From assembly GCF_001535545.1 (NCBI RefSeq), contig NZ_CP014141.1:62001-126000 (forward strand): DNA of 64,000 bases, read 5' to 3'. Every line of letters starts with the position of its first letter. The stretch's first letter is position 1. Source of the stretch: Thermus parvatiensis (GTDB taxonomy: Bacteria > Deinococcota > Deinococci > Deinococcales > Thermaceae). Made by a program: the position numbers and the translations under genes. Below the pieces are notes generated by a model that searched no databases, had not been told where the DNA came from, and worked only from the letters and a program-made list of their open reading frames with translations. Of this stretch, positions 32,056-40,541 are shown piece by piece.

Positions 32056-33344
32056 CAGGGCTTTACCCAAAACTCCTTCCTCGCCCTCCCTTAGCCTGCT
32101 TCAAGAGTTCTTGGGTGACTTCATAGTTGAGCAGGCGAACCAGGCCCCTCAGGAGCAGGTACGGACCATCCCTCTCGCTGGGCAGCCCCAGCTTGCCCCC
32201 GAGCTGCAAAAGAAACCCCTTGAACGGATCCCCCAACCGCTCAACTTCCCAAAGGAACACCGCCAGCCCCAGCAAAACCGCCACCACCTTCCGGATCCGG
32301 GCAAGCCCCCGCACCTGGAAGGTCTCAAGCCCCAGCCCCGTCTTCAAAAGCCGGAAGAACCGCTCCACCTCCCACCGCCTGCGGTACGCCTCCACCACCC
32401 GCGCCGCCTCCTCCCTCCCCCTCACCGGCAAGCTGGTCAGTAGCCACCACTCCCCACGCCGCCCCAGGGCTGGCACCCGGCAGACCACCAGGTGGAGCCG
32501 CCTCCCCTCCACCTCCACCTCCCTCCATCCGAAGTGGAGCCGCACCCGCTGGTACCTGCCCCCTACCCTCAGCTCCACCTCCTCCCCACAGGGAAGGGCC
32601 AGGGAAGAAGCCACCTTCGCCAGAGAACCCCCCTCCCCAAGCTTCCGGTCCCGGTAGACCCGCACCACGAACTCCTCCCCCAGGGCCAGCACCTGCCCAA
32701 ACACCTTCCGGTCGTCAAACCCCCGGTCCGCCACATACACCAGCCTCCTGCCCACGCCCCCCAATCGCTCCCGGGCCGCCTCAATGGCTCCCTCCACCTC
32801 CTTGGGCAGGCTGGCAAACCCCCTCTCCCCGTAGGCCACCAGGTGGGCGTACCCCAGGGCCAGCCGCCCCGCGGGGTCCAACCCCAGGGCGGTGAGGAGC
32901 TCGTACCCGGGCCGCCTATCCTTCCCCACCCGGGCTATCCCCTCCAGGGCCCGGGCATAGGGCTTGACCACCGGGCTCAGGTCCAGGAGGACCAGAACCT
33001 CCTCACCCTCCAGGGCAGTCGCGCTCTCCTGATAGACCCGGTCAAGGAGGGCTTCTGCCTCCACCCGTGGGTTGGACAGGAAGCGGTAAAGGGCTTTGGC
33101 CTGGTGGAAGCGGTTCTGGAGGGGAGAAGGGAGCGAGGCCACCATCTCGCTCACCCGGGCTGAGCCTGCGGCCAAGGCGCCCCGCACCACCTCTTCAAAC
33201 CGTCGGTGGAGGCGCTTATCGGGGGAAAACGCTCACAAAACGGCCCGTGAACTCCTGGAGCCTGGCCTCGGCCACCTTGAGCATGTCCATGGATCACCCC
33301 CGGTACCAGATACGGGCTGCGCCCGCAAGGGGAGATTTACCACG
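32056..33344 (-). mobile_element. IS4-type insertion sequence, tandem unit 1 (right end missing)
   Basis: 1289-bp unit that repeats at 33345-34633 with one visible difference (33235 A versus 34524 G). It begins with the left terminal repeat CAGGGCTTTACCCA but stops at TTACCACG, lacking the last 25 bases and the right terminal repeat that unit 2 has. It joins unit 2 directly with no spacer. Confidence 0.85.
32063..33290 (-). CDS. IS4-type transposase, tandem copy 1 (frame shift near N-terminus)
   Basis: Same protein as copy 2: DDE transposase with LVLLDLSPVVK (first Asp), LVYVADRGFDDRKVF (second Asp) and YRRRWEVERFFRLLK, which fits the IS4-family signature Y-x2-R-x3-E-x6-K. The natural start MDMLKVAEARLQEF (ATG 33290, GGGGGTGA upstream) is followed after 24 codons by a shift at five C (33221-33225), beyond which the main frame runs to 32063. 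The one base that differs from copy 2 (33235) changes Ala to Val in the start frame, or makes a stop codon in the other frame. Confidence 0.75.
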
Positions 33345-34658
33345 CAGGGCTTTACCCAAAACTCCTTCCTCGCCCTCCCTTAGCCTGCTTCAAGAGTTCT
33401 TGGGTGACTTCATAGTTGAGCAGGCGAACCAGGCCCCTCAGGAGCAGGTACGGACCATCCCTCTCGCTGGGCAGCCCCAGCTTGCCCCCGAGCTGCAAAA
33501 GAAACCCCTTGAACGGATCCCCCAACCGCTCAACTTCCCAAAGGAACACCGCCAGCCCCAGCAAAACCGCCACCACCTTCCGGATCCGGGCAAGCCCCCG
33601 CACCTGGAAGGTCTCAAGCCCCAGCCCCGTCTTCAAAAGCCGGAAGAACCGCTCCACCTCCCACCGCCTGCGGTACGCCTCCACCACCCGCGCCGCCTCC
33701 TCCCTCCCCCTCACCGGCAAGCTGGTCAGTAGCCACCACTCCCCACGCCGCCCCAGGGCTGGCACCCGGCAGACCACCAGGTGGAGCCGCCTCCCCTCCA
33801 CCTCCACCTCCCTCCATCCGAAGTGGAGCCGCACCCGCTGGTACCTGCCCCCTACCCTCAGCTCCACCTCCTCCCCACAGGGAAGGGCCAGGGAAGAAGC
33901 CACCTTCGCCAGAGAACCCCCCTCCCCAAGCTTCCGGTCCCGGTAGACCCGCACCACGAACTCCTCCCCCAGGGCCAGCACCTGCCCAAACACCTTCCGG
34001 TCGTCAAACCCCCGGTCCGCCACATACACCAGCCTCCTGCCCACGCCCCCCAATCGCTCCCGGGCCGCCTCAATGGCTCCCTCCACCTCCTTGGGCAGGC
34101 TGGCAAACCCCCTCTCCCCGTAGGCCACCAGGTGGGCGTACCCCAGGGCCAGCCGCCCCGCGGGGTCCAACCCCAGGGCGGTGAGGAGCTCGTACCCGGG
34201 CCGCCTATCCTTCCCCACCCGGGCTATCCCCTCCAGGGCCCGGGCATAGGGCTTGACCACCGGGCTCAGGTCCAGGAGGACCAGAACCTCCTCACCCTCC
34301 AGGGCAGTCGCGCTCTCCTGATAGACCCGGTCAAGGAGGGCTTCTGCCTCCACCCGTGGGTTGGACAGGAAGCGGTAAAGGGCTTTGGCCTGGTGGAAGC
34401 GGTTCTGGAGGGGAGAAGGGAGCGAGGCCACCATCTCGCTCACCCGGGCTGAGCCTGCGGCCAAGGCGCCCCGCACCACCTCTTCAAACCGTCGGTGGAG
34501 GCGCTTATCGGGGGAAAACGCTCGCAAAACGGCCCGTGAACTCCTGGAGCCTGGCCTCGGCCACCTTGAGCATGTCCATGGATCACCCCCGGTACCAGAT
34601 ACGGGCTGCGCCCGCAAGGGGAGATTTACCACGAAACGGAGATGTGGGTAAAGTCCTG
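33345..34658 (-). mobile_element. IS4-type insertion sequence, tandem unit 2 (complete)
   Basis: Complete element: left end CAGGGCTTTACCCA (33345) and right end, on the other strand, CAGGACTTTACCCA (to 34658), 13 of 14 matching. 1314 bp. TGTAAA duplications flank the two-unit array as a whole (32050-32055 and 34659-34664), so the array occupies a single target site. Confidence 0.88.
33352..34579 (-). CDS. IS4-type transposase, tandem copy 2 (frame shift near N-terminus)
   Basis: 408 residues if read through. Start MDMLKVAEARLQEFTGRF at ATG 34579, with Shine-Dalgarno GGGGGTGA six bases upstream. After codon TTC CCC the start frame reaches CGA TAA; the main frame begins at GAT AAG (DKRLHRRFEEV), one base downstream. 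Joining needs a +1 shift on CCC-C (34510-34514) or removal of one C, the opposite of the other frame breaks in this window. Catalytic motifs as in copy 1, including Y-x2-R-x3-E-x6-K. A programmed +1 shift is possible; so is initiation at an internal GTG (MVRGALAAGS). Confidence 0.78.
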
Positions 34659-34669
34659 TGTAAACGGTG
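34659..34669. repeat. Overlapping right target duplications of both IS elements
   Basis: TGTAAA (34659-34664) pairs with 32050-32055 for the IS4-type array; TAAACGGTG (34661-34669) pairs with 30901-30909 for the ISAs1-type element. The overlap records the order of the two insertions. Confidence 0.8.
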
Positions 34670-34696
34670 GACAACCCTTTCCCCTTGGCCTATAAT
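34668..34696 (+). promoter_or_regulatory. Promoter of the tRNA-Lys/Glu/Val operon
   Basis: TGGACA (34668-34673), 17-base spacer, TATAAT (34691-34696); tRNA-Lys starts 13 bases after the -10. The first two bases of the -35 lie in the ISAs1 target duplication, so the insertion abuts the promoter without destroying it. Confidence 0.88.
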
Positions 34697-34709
34697 CACA
34701 AAGGCTATT

Positions 34710-34785
34710 GGGCCGTTAGCTCAGCTGGCAGAGCAACCGACTTTTAATCGGTAGGTCGCAGGTTCGAATCCTGCACGGCCCACCA
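34710..34785 (+). tRNA. tRNA-Lys (anticodon TTT)
   Basis: 76-nt cloverleaf with encoded CCA. Acceptor GGGCCGT pairs with ACGGCCC; D-arm TTAGCTCAGCTGGCAGAGC; anticodon loop CTTTTAA (TTT); T-arm GCAGGTTCGAATCCTGC. First of three tRNAs in one transcript. Confidence 0.97.
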
Positions 34786-34791
34786 AGCCAA

Positions 34792-34866
34792 GGCCCCATC
34801 GTCTAGCGGTTAGGACGCGGCCCTCTCAAGGCCGAAACGGGGGTTCGATTCCCCCTGGGGTCACCA
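34792..34866 (+). tRNA. tRNA-Glu (anticodon CTC)
   Basis: 75-nt cloverleaf with encoded CCA. Acceptor GGCCCCA pairs with TGGGGTC; anticodon stem CGGCC/GGCCG with loop CTCTCAA (CTC); T-loop TTCGATT. Six bases after tRNA-Lys. Confidence 0.96.
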
Positions 34867-34867
34867 C

Positions 34868-34944
34868 GGGCGGCTAGCTCAGCTGGCCAGAGCACTCGCC
34901 TTACAAGCGAGGGGTCAGAGGTTCAAGTCCTCTGCCGCCCACCA
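34868..34944 (+). tRNA. tRNA-Val (anticodon TAC)
   Basis: 77-nt cloverleaf with encoded CCA. Acceptor GGGCGGC pairs with GCCGCCC; anticodon loop CTTACAA (TAC); T-arm AGAGGTTCAAGTCCTCT. One base after tRNA-Glu; last tRNA before the terminator. Confidence 0.96.
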
Positions 34945-34948
34945 GGCG

Positions 34949-34982
34949 GGGCGGGCCCAAAGGGCCCGCCCTTTCCTTCTTT
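34949..34982 (+). terminator. Terminator of the tRNA operon
   Basis: Perfect 10-bp stem (34949-34958 with 34962-34971), AAA loop, then TTTCCTTCTTTT. It begins five bases after the tRNA-Val CCA. Confidence 0.9.
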
Positions 34983-35074
34983 TCCCGCCCCGGGACCCCC
35001 TCCCACCCTTTCCCCGGCTTGCCCCCACGGAGTGGCCTCATACCCTGCTGGGTTAGCCCGGGAAAGCCCCTTGA

Positions 35075-35114
35075 CCAGGGCCCCCATGCTGGCACAAGCC
35101 AGCATGGGGTGGTA
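35075..35114 (-). repeat. Post-stop palindromic repeat, copy B (after the MFS gene)
   Basis: On the minus strand it begins right after the MFS stop with TACCACCCCATGCTGGC, and has a perfect 12-bp stem (35082-35093 with 35098-35109) and a 4-base loop. Homologous to the copies at 22338 and 37257. Confidence 0.82.
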
Positions 35115-36334
35115 TCACACCTCCGGAAGCCGCCGGACCGCCCAGAGGCCCAGGACGGCTAGGCCTGCGGAGAGGAGGAAGAGCGCCTGGTAGCCCCAAG
35201 CCCCCACCACCCACCCTCCGAGGACCGGGGAGAAGGCGAAGAGGCCCAGGAAGCTGTTGGCGAGGCCCACGGTGGCGGTCCGCTCCTCGGGCGGGGCCAG
35301 GTTGAGGAGGTAGGTGTTGCCGGCGATGCCCAAGGCGGCGAGGTAGGCCCCCTGCACGAAGAAGACCAGGGCGAAGGCCCCGGGGGAAGGGCGAGGGCGA
35401 GGAGGGGCGTGGCGAGCACCAGCACCCCCCCTCCGAGAAAGACGGCCTTCGCCCCCCTCCGGGCCAGGGCGGACCAGAGGGCGTTGGAGAGGATGAAGGC
35501 CAGGGCGTTCAGGGCGAGGTAGAGGCCGAGCTCCGCCTCCTTCCCCAAGACCCGGACCGCGTAGGCGGCGTAGAAGGGCTCCACCATGCCCGCAAGCCCC
35601 AGGAAGAGCCGGGCCGTGAGGTAGGCGCGAAACCCGGGGCGCCTTAGGGGAAGGCGGAGGTCGGTGCGCCCCACCGCCACCTCCTCCTCGGGCTCCTCCA
35701 CCCGCCCGAAGACGTACCACGCCGCCCCGTAGGCCAGGGTCCCCAGGGCGAAGAGGAGGGCGTAGCCCAGGGGAAAGGGGAGGTCCAGACCCAGAAGGGC
35801 GCGCACGCCGAAGCCGGCCAGAAAGGCCAAAACCCCGCCTCCCATGTAGATCGCGGCGAAGAGCCCGGGCCGCTCCTCGCGGGGCACGGCCTTGGCCAGC
35901 ACCTCCCAGTAGGGCAGGCTGGCCAAGGCGGTGAAGAGGGCGAAAAGAAAAAGCCCCGCCAGGAAAACGCCGAGAAGCAGGCCCGGCCACGCCCCAAGGA
36001 AGAAGGCCCCAAAGACGAGAAGGAGAAGCCCCGCGAAGCGGAAGGCCGAGGCCTTGCGGTAGAGGGGAAGCTTCTTTCTGTGGCGCGCCACCCACCCCAC
36101 CAAAAGGGCCTGGGGAAGCAGGCCTCCCGCCAGGGGAAGGGCGGGGACGAGGCCGATGAGGATCGGGGAGGCCCCCAAGCGGGCGGCGAAGCTCGCCAGG
36201 ATGATGTTGGGGTTCATCAGCGTGTCCCCGAGCCAGATCAGCCAGCCGTTGAGGAGGATCCGGCCCCGGTTCCCGCGAAGCCCGCCTAAAATGCTAAGGA
36301 TGATCCTCCTGCCCTCCCTCGGTCCCCTCCACAT
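35115..36334 (-). CDS. Major facilitator superfamily transporter (one frameshift)
   Basis: About 406 residues, 12 predicted membrane helices. N-terminal half: LLNGWLIWLGDTLMNPNIIL, LIGLVPALPLAGGLLPQALL; loop VGWVARHRKKLPLYRK matches the cytoplasmic basic loop 2-3 of MFS proteins; a middle acidic loop (VEEPEEEVAVGRTD) separates the halves. One base is missing in the G-run 35392-35396; restoring it joins LALALPPG to AFALVFFVQGAYLAAL. Substrate unknown. The start is uncertain: ATG 36334 overlaps the divergent gene start at 36300, but conserved-looking LRGNRGRILLNGW lies upstream of the next ATG. A palindromic repeat follows the stop. Confidence 0.82.
36287..36292 (+). promoter_or_regulatory. -10 box of the leaderless gene at 36300
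   Basis: TAAAAT, seven bases before ATG 36300, inside the start of the divergent MFS gene. Confidence 0.5.
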
Positions 36335-37256
36335 ACTCCACCCACGCTACAACGCCGCCACGGTCCTGGCCATCCTCGAGGCGGCCAACCCCCCCGTGGT
36401 CTACCTGGCCTCCCACTCCGAGGCCTCCCTCGCCGAGGGCACCTGGCGGGAGGAGGACCCCCTCCTCTTCCACCTCCTCCCCTGGGCGGAGGCGCGGGGC
36501 GTGCCCGTGGTGCCCGTGGACCGGGAGGCCCACCTAAAGGGGGAGGCGGAGGCCTTCCGGGAGGCCTTGGCCCAGTACCCGGCGGCCCGGCCCCACCTGG
36601 AGCGCCTGGCCGCCTTTGACCGGGACCTCTCCGCCCTCCTGCAAAAGCCCCTCACCCCGGAGCGCCTCTACGCTCCCGAGTTCCTGGGGGAGCTTGGCGC
36701 CCTCTACGAGGGCTTCGTCCGCACCTTCGGGGAAGGTCCGGCCACGGGCTTCCGGGCCAGGCGGGTGGCGGGGGTGGTGGAGGCGCTGAAGGGCCGGGAG
36801 GGGGCCGTGGTGGCGGACCTTTTGGACTTCCTCCTTCTCCTCGAGGCCTTCCCCCAGGAAGGCCCCCCGCCCCACCGACCCACGGAGGCGGAGCGCGTCC
36901 GAGCCCTTTTGGACCGGGCCTGGCTCCTTAAGGAGGAGGACGACTGGGGCGCGCTTGTGGAGCAGCTCTTCGCCATCGGCTCCCCGGAGGCCCTGTACCT
37001 TGCGGCCCAGGTCTACCTGGCCTCGGGGCAGTGGGAGGACGCCCTGGCCCTCATGGAGGAGGTCTTCCGCATGGACTTCCAGCACCCAGGCTACCTCCCG
37101 GGGTACGTCCTGGCCCGGATGGGGCAGCTTCTGGACCTCGCCGGGGAGCGGGAGCGGGCCTTGCGGGCCTACCGGGGGGTCCTGGCCCTCTCCTGGGCCC
37201 CGGAGGAGGCGAGGGCCGTGGCCTTAGCGGGGCTGAAGACGCCCTTCCGCCTTTAA
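36300..37256 (+). CDS. Hypothetical protein with TPR-like C-terminus
   Basis: 318 residues, family not recognised. N-terminal part (MILLPSLGPLHILHPRYNAATVL-type start) reads like an alpha/beta domain: ANPPVVYLASHSEASLAEG and ARGVPVVPVDREAHLKGEAEA. The C-terminal 100 residues are helical repeats: SPEALYLAAQVYLASGQWEDA, ALMEEVFRMDFQHPGYL and RERALRAYRGVLALS, TPR-like. No signal peptide or membrane span. It diverges from the MFS gene and is followed by a palindromic repeat. Possibly a metabolite- or protein-binding factor; that is a guess. Confidence 0.7.
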   Translation: MILLPSLGPLHILHPRYNAATVLAILEAANPPVVYLASHSEASLAEGTWREEDPLLFHLLPWAEARGVPVVPVDREAHLKGEAEAFREALAQYPAARPHLERLAAFDRDLSALLQKPLTPERLYAPEFLGELGALYEGFVRTFGEGPATGFRARRVAGVVEALKGREGAVVADLLDFLLLLEAFPQEGPPPHRPTEAERVRALLDRAWLLKEEDDWGALVEQLFAIGSPEALYLAAQVYLASGQWEDALALMEEVFRMDFQHPGYLPGYVLARMGQLLDLAGERERALRAYRGVLALSWAPEEARAVALAGLKTPFRL

Positions 37257-37296
37257 TACCACCCCATCCTGGCTTGCGCCAGGAAGGGGGCTCCGG
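37257..37296 (+). repeat. Post-stop palindromic repeat, copy C
   Basis: Begins at the base after the TAA stop of the upstream gene with TACCACCCCATCCTGGC; stem 37262-37273 with 37278-37289 has one mismatch; TTGC loop. Same family as copies A and B. Confidence 0.8.
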
Positions 37297-37404
37297 AAAT
37301 CCCTTAGGCGCGAGCCTCCTGACCTAAAGTATGCGAAGGCTACCCGAGAAAGAGGAAACCCCAACCAGGGCATTTGTCCCGGAAGCAAGGGCTATCCTTA
37401 GGGC

Positions 37405-37847
37405 ATGGAGGTCCAGCTCCGCAGGACCCGCCGCGCCATGTACCTCCGCCTCGCCGCCTGGCACGCGGGGCCCCTGGGCCTCGCCTGGGCGGGGCGGCCG
37501 GAGCTCGCCCCCCGCTACCCGGAGGCCTACGCCCGCTGTGGCGGGGCCCCGGGGCTGGCCTGCGCCGGCGTGGGGGGGAGCCCCGCGTCTGCCTGGTCCG
37601 CCGCCTGGAAAGGCTCGCCCGGAGCGCCGAGCGGGGCGGAAGGCGGCGCCGCGCCCAGGAGAAGGCCCTGGTGGAGGAGCTTCTCCTCTGCGTGGGCCAC
37701 CTCCAAAAGGAGCTTCCCCCCGAGTTCCTTCCCCTCCTCGAGGCCACGGAAAAGGCCCTGCGCCAAGACCTGGACTACCTCCGAAGCGTCGCCTCAGCGC
37801 CCCTTTCGCCCGAGCAGAAAGGCCAGGACCAGGGACAAGGCCCCTAG
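37405..37847 (+). CDS. Hypothetical protein (one frameshift)
   Basis: 147 residues once a base is restored in the G-run 37572-37578. Starts MEVQLRRTRRAMYLRLAAWH, basic, with Cys residues (YARCGGAPGLACAG), then EPRVCLVRRLERLARSAE and a helical region EELLLCVGHLQKELPPEFLPLLEATEKAL cut here for length. TATCCT (37393-37398) lies six bases before the ATG, so it is probably leaderless. Its 3' end overlaps the convergent gene by 54 bases. Family not recognised; the reading frame is supported by codon pattern and repair logic only. Confidence 0.5.
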
Positions 37848-38498
37848 GCCGAAGGCGGCGAGGCTTGGGGCCTCCAGGGCGAACCGCTTGGGGCGCAGGG
37901 GCCTGAGCACCCCCTCCTGGTAGGCTGCCCTTTGGTCCTCGGGGCGGAGGGCGAGGACGTCCACCACCGGGGGCATGCCCAAGGGGGCCCCCAGGACCCA
38001 GGCCCCCCCTTCCGGGGAAACGGGGCGCAGGTACCAGGAGGCGAAGGGGTCAAAGAGCCCCACCGCCCCGTAATAGCCGTACTCGCCTGGAGGCAGGCCC
38101 GTGGACCAGACCACCCACTCCCCCTCCCGCCAGGCCCGCACCGCCTCCCTCTTCCCCTCGGGGCTTTTCCGCTCCACCCCGAAGCCCGTGACCACGAAGG
38201 CCGCCTCCCACCCCTGGCCCGGAGGGGTGCGGAGGCCGGGAAGAAGGGCCTCCTCCCCGCCCGGGGCGAGGTCCAGGTAGACCAGGGCCGTGGCCAGGCT
38301 GAAGCCCAAGGGCCCGCCCAAGGGGTTGGGGTAGCGGGCGAGCCGCAGCTTGAGGACGAGCTCCCCCTGCCGAACCTCCCCGGCCAAGGCGGTGAGGTCG
38401 GCGTACCCTTCCCCGGCCTCCCGGTAAAGGGCGGCCTGGGGATAGAGGTAGGCGAGGCCTTGGGCATCCCCAAGAGGGTCTTGAAAAAAGAAGAGCAC
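37794..38498 (-). CDS. Glucodextranase-type C-terminal module with membrane anchor
   Basis: 234 residues. LFFFQDPLGDAQGLAYLYPQ is the start signature of the glucodextranase C-terminal/DOMON-like module (xDPxGDDxGxGxYxYP), which binds sugars or haem-like ligands outside the cell; beta-rich sequence follows. The last 25 residues (AAFGLGALSLVLAFLLGRKGR) are a membrane helix with a basic tail. No signal peptide is visible at the GTG 38498 start, which is odd for an exported module; a longer start would run into yvcK. Role unknown; last gene of the cluster downstream of yvcK. Confidence 0.65.
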   Translation of the reverse strand: MLFFFQDPLGDAQGLAYLYPQAALYREAGEGYADLTALAGEVRQGELVLKLRLARYPNPLGGPLGFSLATALVYLDLAPGGEEALLPGLRTPPGQGWEAAFVVTGFGVERKSPEGKREAVRAWREGEWVVWSTGLPPGEYGYYGAVGLFDPFASWYLRPVSPEGGAWVLGAPLGMPPVVDVLALRPEDQRAAYQEGVLRPLRPKRFALEAPSLAAFGLGALSLVLAFLLGRKGR

Positions 38499-38506
38499 GA
38501 GCCCCT

Positions 38507-39733
38507 TTATACCAGCTTCAGCACCGCCCGCGCCAGCTTCTTGGGGTCGTGCTGGGCAAGCTCCCCTGCCTCGCGGAAGTCCCCCTCCAGCACCCGCACC
38601 CCGTCCACCCTGAAGGGACGGGGGTCGTAGGGCACGGGGTGGCGCCCCTCGGCGGCGTAGCGCCGGAGCACCGGCTCGGGAATAGGGGCGGTGTGGACCA
38701 CCACCACGTCCGGCCTCCGCCCCAGATGGTGGGCCACGGCCTTGTAGTGGTCGTAGGCGGTGTACCCGTCCGTCTCCCCGGGCTCGGTCATGAGGTTGAC
38801 CACGTAGACCACAAGGGCCCCCGACCGCCGCACCGCCTCGCGGATGGGCCCGGGGAGGAAGCTGGGGATGACGCTGGTGTAGAGGCTTCCCGGGCCGAGG
38901 AGGACGAGGTCCGCCCGGCGGAGGGCCTCGAGGACCTCCCCCATGACCACGCTGGGCTCAGGCTCCAGCCCCACCTCCCGCACCCGGCCCCCGGCCTCCC
39001 TCAAGGCCACCTCCCCCACCACCCTCCGCCCGTCCTGGAGGCGGGCGGCGAGGCGCACCGCCTGGGGCGTGGCGGGCAGGACCTGGCCCCGAAGGTTCAG
39101 GATGGCGTTGGCCTGGCGCACCGCCTCGGCGAAGTCCCCGCTCGCCTCGTACAGGGTGACGAGGAAGAGGTTGCCGAAGGTGTGGCCGGAAAACTCCCCC
39201 CGGCGGAAGCGGTAGGCGAGGAGGCGGGGAAGGGCGGGGTGGTCGGAGAGGGCGGCCAGGCAGTCCACCAGGTCCCCCACCGCCGGGAGGCCGTAGGCGA
39301 GCCTGAGCCGCCCCGTGGAGCCCCCGTCGTCCGTGACCGCCACCACGGCGGTGAGGTTGGCCGTCCCCTCCTTGAGGCCGGAAAGGGCCCGGGAAAGCCC
39401 CGTCCCCCCCCCGAAGGCCACGACCCTAGGCCCCCGCTCCAGCCGCCTTCGGACGTAGACCCGCTCCGGCACCTCCTCGGGCCGGGTGAAGGCGGAAAGC
39501 ATGCTCCGGTTCATGGCCCGCACCCCGAGGACCAGAAGCCCCCCACCCAGGGCGGCGACCCCCCAGGCGGCGAGGGGCGGCAGGGCGGGCAAGGGGAGGG
39601 CCTGGCCCAGCCCCCAGGCCGCCATCCCCACCCCGAGGCCCGCCAGGGCGGCGTAGCGCTTGACCCGCATCCCGGGGTGGAGCCAGCGCCACGCCGGGTG
39701 GGCCCACACGCCCCTACCCTTCCCGCTCCACAT
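38507..39733 (-). CDS. yvcK: YvcK/CofD-family gluconeogenesis and cell-wall factor
   Basis: 408 residues. N-terminal two membrane-like segments ([32 protein letters not shown]), then a CofD-like Rossmann domain: [49 protein letters not shown] and [14 protein letters not shown]. YvcK (GlmR) proteins bind UDP-GlcNAc and support peptidoglycan precursor supply. Start could be ATG 39733 (overlapping rapZ by 20 bases) or GTG 39709. RapZ-YvcK adjacency is conserved in many bacteria. Confidence 0.9.
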   Translation of the reverse strand: MWSGKGRGVWAHPAWRWLHPGMRVKRYAALAGLGVGMAAWGLGQALPLPALPPLAAWGVAALGGGLLVLGVRAMNRSMLSAFTRPEEVPERVYVRRRLERGPRVVAFGGGTGLSRALSGLKEGTANLTAVVAVTDDGGSTGRLRLAYGLPAVGDLVDCLAALSDHPALPRLLAYRFRRGEFSGHTFGNLFLVTLYEASGDFAEAVRQANAILNLRGQVLPATPQAVRLAARLQDGRRVVGEVALREAGGRVREVGLEPEPSVVMGEVLEALRRADLVLLGPGSLYTSVIPSFLPGPIREAVRRSGALVVYVVNLMTEPGETDGYTAYDHYKAVAHHLGRRPDVVVVHTAPIPEPVLRRYAAEGRHPVPYDPRPFRVDGVRVLEGDFREAGELAQHDPKKLARAVLKLV

Positions 39734-40533
39734 CCCGGTGCACCACCTCCACGGCGAACCTGCCGGAAAGCTCCTCCGCCAGGCGCTCCGCCACGGCCAC
39801 GCTCCGGTGCCTTCCCCCGGTGCAGCCCACGGCCACGGTGTAGAAGGCCCGCCCCTCCGCCCGCGCCCCTTCAGCCGCGAGCCCGGCCACGGCGAGGAGG
39901 GCCCGGTAGTAGGGCTCCGCGGCCTCGGAGAAGACGTAGCGCCGGACCTCGGGGTCCAGGCCCGTCCGGGGCCTGAGGGCCGGGTCGTAGTGGGGGTTGG
40001 GCAGGGGGCGGACGTCCAGGACCAGGTCCGCCTCCTGGGGGGGCCCCACTTGAAGCCGAAGGAAACCAGGCGGAGGAGGAACCCCCCTCCTCGCCCAAAA
40101 AGCGGGCCAGGACCTCCTTGAGCCCTCGAGGCGAGAGCTCCGAGGTGTCCACCACAAGGTGGGCCTGGCCTCTCAGGCCCGCCAGGGCCCGCCTCTCCTC
40201 GGCGATCTCCCGCATCAGGTTCCCCGCCCCCAAGGGGTGGACCCGGCGGGTGAGGTTGTAGCGGCGGAGGAGGACCTCGGGCCGGGCCTCGAGGTAGACC
40301 ACGGTGGGCCGCAACGCCGCCAGGACCTCCTCCAGGTCCTGGAAGAAGGCCAGGGCCCGGGCGTCCACCACCACCCCCACCCGGGCGAGGCCCCGGGCCG
40401 CCGCCTCCTGGAGGAGGGGGGGCCAGAGCCTGGGGGGGAGGTTATCCACCATGAAGTAGCCGAGGTCCTCCAGAAAACCCCGGGCCGTGGTCTTGCCCGC
40501 CCCGGAGAGGCCCGTGAGGACGAGGAAGCGCAT
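39714..40533 (-). CDS. rapZ: RNase adapter / nucleotide-binding protein RapZ (YvcJ), two frameshifts
   Basis: P-loop protein: [20 protein letters not shown] (Walker A), [12 protein letters not shown], and [20 protein letters not shown]. Two single-base losses lie about 45 bases apart: C-run 40082-40087 and G-run 40037-40043. Repair gives [21 protein letters not shown] then [17 protein letters not shown], both RapZ signatures, and the C-terminal domain with [19 protein letters not shown]. 273 residues, normal. In E. coli RapZ directs GlmY/GlmZ sRNA decay and UDP-GlcNAc synthesis; in Gram-positives YvcJ has other roles, so the function here is inferred. Confidence 0.92.
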
Positions 40534-40541
40534 CCTCCTGA

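Noticed and set aside
33231..33240. Stop codon TGA in IS4 copy 1 as proof that copy 1 is dead
   Set aside because: The TGA is only in the alternative upstream frame; in the start frame the same change is Ala to Val.
32056..34633. CRISPR array or phage repeat suggested by the long direct repeat
   Set aside because: The repeat unit is a whole transposase element with terminal inverted repeats and target duplications.
37405..37923. Uninterrupted 172-codon frame at 37405 as the real protein
   Set aside because: After 37578 its composition becomes Pro/Arg/Ser-rich shadow, whereas the neighbouring frame continues with a normal helical protein and a stop at 37845.
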